Assembly (NCBI GenBank): GCA_905331475.1
Contig: CAJNYU010000497.1
Coordinates: 69,440-133,439, forward strand
DNA: 64,000 nt
Source of the DNA: Rotaria socialis
Taxonomy: Eukaryota; Rotifera; Eurotatoria; Philodinida; Philodinidae
Direction of reading: 5' to 3'
Shown: piece after piece, positions 58,730-64,000 of the stretch
How the letters are laid out: each line of letters opens with the position of its first letter
Numbering within the stretch: position 1 is the first letter of the stretch
Notes under the pieces: generated by a model
What the model was told of the DNA's origin: nothing
Database searches by the model: none
Seen by the model: the letters and a program-made list of their open reading frames with translations, nothing else
Position numbers and translations under genes: made by a program

Positions 58730-58875
58730 ATGATCAATAGGGGTGTAACAGTTCTCAGATCTAAGTTCAGATAAAATGAACGAACGAACTGTTCGAGCAG
58801 ATCAGATCTAAGGAACTGTCTGAATAGTTCATTTGATAGGAACTAAAACTGAACTGTCATACCACTAATGATCAA
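58730..58875. mobile_element. 130-bp hAT MITE with perfect 8-bp duplication
   Basis: Element 58738-58867. Ends TAGGGGTGTAACAGTTC and the complement of TAGTGGTATGACAGTTC match at 13 of 17 bases. ATGATCAA flanks it exactly on both sides (58730-58737 and 58868-58875). The interior repeats GATCTAAG/GAACTG words. Too short to encode anything. Confidence 0.8.
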
Positions 58876-59620
58876 TGTTCAACTCAGTCATTATTAACAG
58901 CAACAAAAATTATTATCTCTATTGTTTCATAAATCATTCAAATAATAAAGATTCAGGTTTGACTAGACAACTATTAAATTTTGCCTTATTTTTTTCGACG
59001 ATACATCCTGTTTTTCTATTCACATTATGCGAGAAAGTCTGGACTATTCTCATGGCAAGCAAATTGCTCCAGCATTACCGACGCTTTCTTCAGTACAATT
59101 TTTCAGTAAGAACTTTCCCAAATTAAAACTTCTCGAAGCAAAAATCAAACATCAAGTCCATAAATAAGAATGCGATAAATCATCAGCATTAAGTTCAGTC
59201 AGAATCAACTTTCATTCGTTTCTCGATTAAATAAAAATTGTTAGAAAGAATACTTTCAACTCCTATTATTATTTTGAATCGTCTAAAACGTCATCCTATG
59301 TAATACTAGCTTGAAACATCCACCACATTATTGGCGTGCTAGCAGTAATTTTAAAAGCCAGTTTTCGTGATATGACTTATAACATTAATAGAGGAAAAAT
59401 TAAAACTGGATTTGTTAAGCTAATACGTTTTCCCGTTATATAAAATTGATTATAAACAAAAAATATTATTTCCATAAATCTTGATCAACATAGAAATCAG
59501 TGAATTAGAAATTACCATTTCTCCTCTAGAAATATTGGATACACTTTTGTAATTATTCATGTCGTTTGTTAGATATTGCATATGAAAAGGTGATGATATG
59601 TTGAAATATCATGAGAATTA
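58876..59620. other. No gene seen
   Basis: AT-rich sequence between two hAT MITEs; only chance frames. Confidence 0.5.
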
Positions 59621-60313
59621 ATAAATATCAGAGGTGGAACCGGTAAGAAATCTATAAACCGGCCCTGTTCGGCCAGTTAAAAACTTTTACCGGTCCGGTC
59701 CGGCTGGACATAAATTATTCTCAAACCGGTGCAATTCCGGCAAATCGGACAACAACTGATGGAGTTAATTCCTTGAAAATTATTTCAGATAGCCAAAATA
59801 CGATAAAAACTGGTAGAGTGAGTTCCAGCAATGATATCAGTTAGTTAATGGTTAAATAGACCTATTCAAATCGTATGACTCAGCTCCTCACATTATGAAT
59901 GCTGATAGCTGAATACTCTAAATTTTCCGATCAAGCTTCTAAGGAAAAGTATTTGAAAATATACTTTAGAGAATTTACCTTCTTGATGAAATATGATTAA
60001 AGCTATCAACAAATCTGTAGAAAATAAAAGATAGACGTTTCAGATTTTATTATCAAATAGTATTTTTACAACTATGTATGATAAAAAGAATAACACTGTC
60101 AATAAAATAGAGTGCATCGGCCAACCAAATTGATCTGCTGTCGCGCTTTCGTTGATTTCTCTTTACTGTGAAAGAAAATGAAATGTATTGCTTGTGTTTA
60201 TAGAGCTAAATGAAGATAGTTATTTTAAAATTTCAACCGGTGATTTTCCGGTATTTGCCGGCCCAGTTGACTTTCTGAACCGGTCCGGAACCGGTTCCAG
60301 CGCTGATAAATAT
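59621..60313. mobile_element. 677-bp hAT MITE with perfect 8-bp duplication
   Basis: Element 59629-60305. The left end CAGAGGTGGAACCGGT and the complement of the right end CAGCGCTGGAACCGGT match at 14 of 16 bases, with further ACCGG-rich subterminal repeats (ACCGGTCCGG, CCGGCCC). ATAAATAT flanks both ends exactly (59621-59628 and 60306-60313). Termini starting CAG and an 8-bp duplication are diagnostic of hAT. No transposase frame in the AT-rich interior. Confidence 0.85.
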
Positions 60314-63027
60314 ACATAAATCGATATTGATAGTTTCACGATTAAAATTTTAGAAGATTTATCATGTAATATGAAAATATCGAAAAGATGATAGTTGTAC
60401 ATTGTTGACATATGTGAATGAGAATCTATAAAATTCACGAGTCAACACGCTTACTGCACTCAACAGCGATGTCCGACTTAGTTAAGCAATCTAAAAAAAA
60501 ATATTCTAGATGTTTTCTAGATTTCAAAGATAATATTTGATCTAAGATAACAGAATATTTTCTGTGTGTTTTCATTTGAATCTATTTTTACATAGAATGA
60601 ACTTCATTAAAAGCCACGAATGTGAACATGAATTGCAGACAGAAGCATAAGCGGATTCACTTATGAATTTGCATGGCATTTGACGATGAACTTCGATGGC
60701 TTTAATACTCATTCCATTGAAACCATAACAGTGACCTTCGAATTAATAAATAATTGAAAATTGCTTCATAAAAAATATCAACAAAATTTCCTCAAAGTAA
60801 ATTTTTCCAAGTGAAAAATGTGAATATTATTTATCTGAATTTATTAAACTGTAGATTAACACACTGAATTTTATTTATCAATAAGAACAGATTCAGAAAT
60901 TTTCTCAGCTATCAGTTGAGATATTGAATAAGCATCTATTTGATATGAAGTTTGAAGAGCACAATTATAAATCACAAACAACTTGACTCAGTACCATCAG
61001 TTTTTATTTCATGAAATAAATTTATCGTTTTCGAAGCATTTGTGTCATCATTCAATCCATCGCTCATTGTTTCATAGATTGATTATATGATCTTTTTATT
61101 TACCTACTGAATAAAATGATTTGGCTTGCTTTTAGATTATATCAATTTAGTTTAATTTTATAATACCTGATAGTAGAATTTTCAGAATTCAAGTTTACTC
61201 TTGAAATGTATTACGAAGACTAACAAGCTAATACAATAGGTTCAACTTACATTGAGTATGAATAATAACGTCAAAAATGGCACCATAGAATATTTTAGAA
61301 ATTGTTCGATTTTTCTCCCACTAACCACTAAATTATTTTCATTTTTATACATGAATATTATGAATTCGTTTCATATTTAAAAAAACAATGCAATAAGTCA
61401 ATTTAATACCTTTTAATTCCTGGATTGTTGAAGTCTCAATATATCAGTTTTGCGCTAAAATTTTGTCGTAAAACAAAATATAATCTATATTAATCATAAA
61501 AGCAAGCATTTCGTCATTAGAAAGTTAATGCAGATATAATTTCATCTCCATGAGAAAGAGAATTATTGTGTTATCAAGAGACGGTCAAGCAAAAAATATA
61601 AATCGAAGATAGTATCTATTAACCAACTTGTATGCTGTTAAAAATACGAAAATGTTTCTGTGAGTATTAATTTCTTTCGTTCATAGAAGCTTGAAAAAAT
61701 TCATTTCATCTCTAATTTATGTCTCACTCATTGCTTCTTACTGAATCTTGTCGAATTCATATCTCGGGCTTGTTTCTTTTCAAACATTCTATATATATTG
61801 ATTTCAGTAATTAGTTCTATTTAAGATTCCTGACTCGATACGACATCGTTTAAAACACAAAAGTTTGAAGCATAGTAGATGATAAGCGATTATCAGTAAA
61901 ATCCAGCGCTAAATTGATGAAAATAGATAATCCTAAAAAGCACCTTTAATTTTCATAAGGATTTATTATTATAATGATATGGGTACTGTACGAATGATCT
62001 TCGGTAAATCGGCATTAGACAATATTTAGAGTCTTCGAAGATTCTATTGAAGTCGAAATATTTTGGAAGATTTTCAGTAATTAGTTTAAACTGTGTAGTT
62101 AAATCTGCCAATTACAATTAGACAAGCAGAATCGAACGAGATTCAATAGTACGAAATGAAAAATTTATTATCAATACTCACAAGTAACGTTCATCGGCAT
62201 CGAAAGTCGACTCACTGGGCCCTAGGCTGACAGTGCTGAGGAGAACAAATGCATGGACAGGACAGGAAATCGGTTGTTCGTGCGAGCAGCTGGTGATGAT
62301 ATTTTCAAACAGGCCTGTAAAGGGAGTGGGAATAAATGAAATTGAGGTAAGAATTAGACGAAAATTAAAGATCTCAAGTAAAAGCACTGAAAGTGAAGAC
62401 GAAAGACGGACAAAATGGGACTCAAAGGTCCTTAAGGAGGGCAGAGTCTGACTCTTACCTATCTACAAAAATATATGGTTCAGAAATTTCGTGATGGTTA
62501 GCTCAAAATTCCGTAGAGAATCAGCTCGCCCCTCCACTCGCCCGATCTCCAGAGCGGACTGTTTTACGTGGCCATGTCATGCACCCATCCATGGTTTGTA
62601 CCACAGAAATGGTCATTTGTACTATTGCTACAGACAGGCAGACAGACACAGGTGAATTACGGCTTCTAGACCCTATCCTTTCAGTCTAGGGAAAATTATA
62701 AATCAATGAATTATGATCATTTAGTCCTCAGACACAGTCTAGCACAGGCATGAATCACGTACTTAACTACTTTATGTAAATAGTTAGTTTCGATATTTTT
62801 GCCAACAAAGATAACACAGGAGCAAACATGAGTTTTCAAAAATTGTTGTGCAAGTTGAAAGTAAATTTTCAGCGTAAATAATTGACGTTTCGTTTTTACT
62901 TGGATCAAACTTAACAGATAAAGAGAAAAATGACAAATAGGTAAAAACGTGTTAGATGCTGGAACTTTGGTGTTTTCGGGGACTAGAACAGAAATCTTCG
63001 ATCTGAATTCAGACGATAGTGATAAGC
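60314..63027. other. No gene recognised; GC-richer block at 62170-62700
   Basis: Mostly AT-rich. At 62170-62700 the composition changes: GC rises, and near 62630-62650 a CAGACAGGCAGACAGACACAG tract appears, a kind of tail seen on some retroelements. Frames on both strands there (62178-62387, 62233-62451) have no recognised domain. Confidence 0.35.
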
Positions 63028-63321
63028 TTAAAGCGTCTTTCGTCGATAAACAGTTCCCTTTGTTTTTGTTGGTAATTCTTGATAGTCTGTAGAGCTAGCG
63101 TCGCAGTAAATATCAATGTAAGATATGACTAAATCAATTCTCTTACTCTGTTGTAGCGCATCTAATTTCTGTAGATTGTGAAGTAGTACTTGTGTTCGTT
63201 GGCTCAAACCGTTTTTTTTCTCGTAAATTCTCGAAGGTTCACATGCTATGATTTGTAATTGTTCTTTGTGACGGAATTCACCGTGATTCACAATATACAG
63301 ACTGAACAAAGTGCAATACAA
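63028..63321 (-). CDS. Possible exon, helical protein of unknown function
   Basis: A minus-strand frame of 97 residues, preceded by a TTTGTTCAG acceptor-like site at about 63303. From residue 20 it reads like conserved helical protein (QVLLHNLQKLDALQQSKRID then LVISYIDIYCD). The spacing recalls a BAG-type three-helix bundle (L..L..L....RK.lv..I...ld), which binds Hsp70, but key residues are not clear. No further exons were found. It may equally be a chance frame. Confidence 0.25.
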   Translation of the reverse strand: MYCTLFSLYIVNHGEFRHKEQLQIIACEPSRIYEKKNGLSQRTQVLLHNLQKLDALQQSKRIDLVISYIDIYCDASSTDYQELPTKTKGTVYRRKTL

Positions 63322-64000
63322 TTAGTGCAGAAAAATATTTTCAATTCAGTCTTTTCTTAATCAAAACATCTATCGATCATGAAATATACTCAAGTTTGGT
63401 CGAGAGCCGTGAATTTTGCGTTGCTTGTAAAACTGAAATGTTGATACATAGGGACCATCAGCTATGAAGTTATAACGAAAACAAAGTTATCATGAGTCAG
63501 TTGCCAATTAAGATTGAAATCAACAAAAAGACAGCTTCCGTCCGAGCAAATTTTCGTAGCGATGATATGATCAAATATAATAGATGATTTTATCAAATGA
63601 CTATGTATTCAGTAGTTAGTTTTTCATCACTCAACCGTCACAAACAAAATTCATAATTTTGATGCTGTTTTTTATTAGTAATATAAATAATGGAATAACA
63701 GATTTAGTTCTATCAGTAAGACTAGAAATAGTTAAACTGGTTGGCTATGTATAACATAACTAATATTCGCATTTGATTATTAAGTACTCTGCAGAATTAG
63801 ATCAATACAATATTTCATAGTTAAGCAATGGATATTTAGTAATTTTCTTTAGTTCTCGAATTAAAAATATGATAATATAGAAATCCGAAACAATTCTAGA
63901 AAACTCACATCAAATTTCTTTTTTTTTTAAACAACTGCACATGATTTCTGAAGGACTTAACGTTCTATGAATTATTCAATAATACAGTAGCTCGTCGACT
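63322..64000. other. No gene seen
   Basis: AT-rich to the window edge; no feature recognised. Any gene continuing beyond 64000 cannot be judged. Confidence 0.45.

Noticed and set aside
60220..60438. 72-residue minus-strand frame
   Set aside because: Mostly inside the right end of the hAT MITE.
1..64000. CRISPR arrays, bacterial operons or promoters
   Set aside because: Clear spliceosomal genes throughout; no regularly spaced identical repeats with unique spacers.

Overview
The window reads as animal nuclear DNA, most likely from a bdelloid rotifer (Rotaria/Adineta type). Seen directly: AT-rich sequence, many GT-AG introns of about 50-65 bp, and genes on both strands. Known to be common in bdelloids: NHL-repeat proteins, LDLa/EGF/7TM receptors, short hAT and mariner relics, and a TGTGGG-type telomere motif. 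The species assignment is inference. I found no tRNA, rRNA, CRISPR array or virus.

Left part (1-16 kb). A small secreted kringle protein (minus) is followed by a tight plus-strand trio: the Golgi SNARE GOSR1, a five-exon BEN-domain protein and mitochondrial ribosomal protein L33. The gaps are about 110-130 bp, and AG acceptor-like sites sit just before the second and third ATGs, which suggests an operon resolved by spliced-leader trans-splicing. Next on the minus strand are a small secreted protein of unknown role, a PKA-catalytic-subunit-like kinase whose catalytic aspartate is replaced by asparagine, and a 1542-residue intronless receptor with LDLa, EGF and 7TM parts.

Middle part (16-42 kb). 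A satellite-like repeat block precedes an 18-exon gene of 12 kb. It encodes a secreted NHL-REJ-GPS protein related to polycystin-1/REJ but lacking the membrane half, and its first intron carries an inverted-repeat hAT-like element. After a transposon-rich stretch come a 17-exon SLC5 sodium-coupled transporter and a lone terminal exon of a vanadium-haloperoxidase/PAP2-like gene, whose acceptor site falls on the only ambiguous base in the window. About 4.6 kb without genes follows.

Right part (42-64 kb). A three-exon gene joins a U-box (ubiquitin ligase domain), a transmembrane helix and an outer NHL propeller, the most unusual architecture here. A broken rhodopsin-like receptor carrying a small transposon, a divergent MAP2K-like kinase (HGD and DLG motifs) and a TMEM272-like four-helix membrane protein follow. 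The last 7 kb is mainly transposon relics: two hAT-type MITEs with perfect 8-bp duplications and one TA-flanked element that contains telomere-like repeats.

Taken together the genes are ordinary housekeeping functions (SNARE, mitoribosome, solute transport) mixed with lineage-specific surface and signalling proteins. All exon structures were assembled by eye from reading frame, splice motifs and phase, and every multi-exon model given sums to a whole number of codons.
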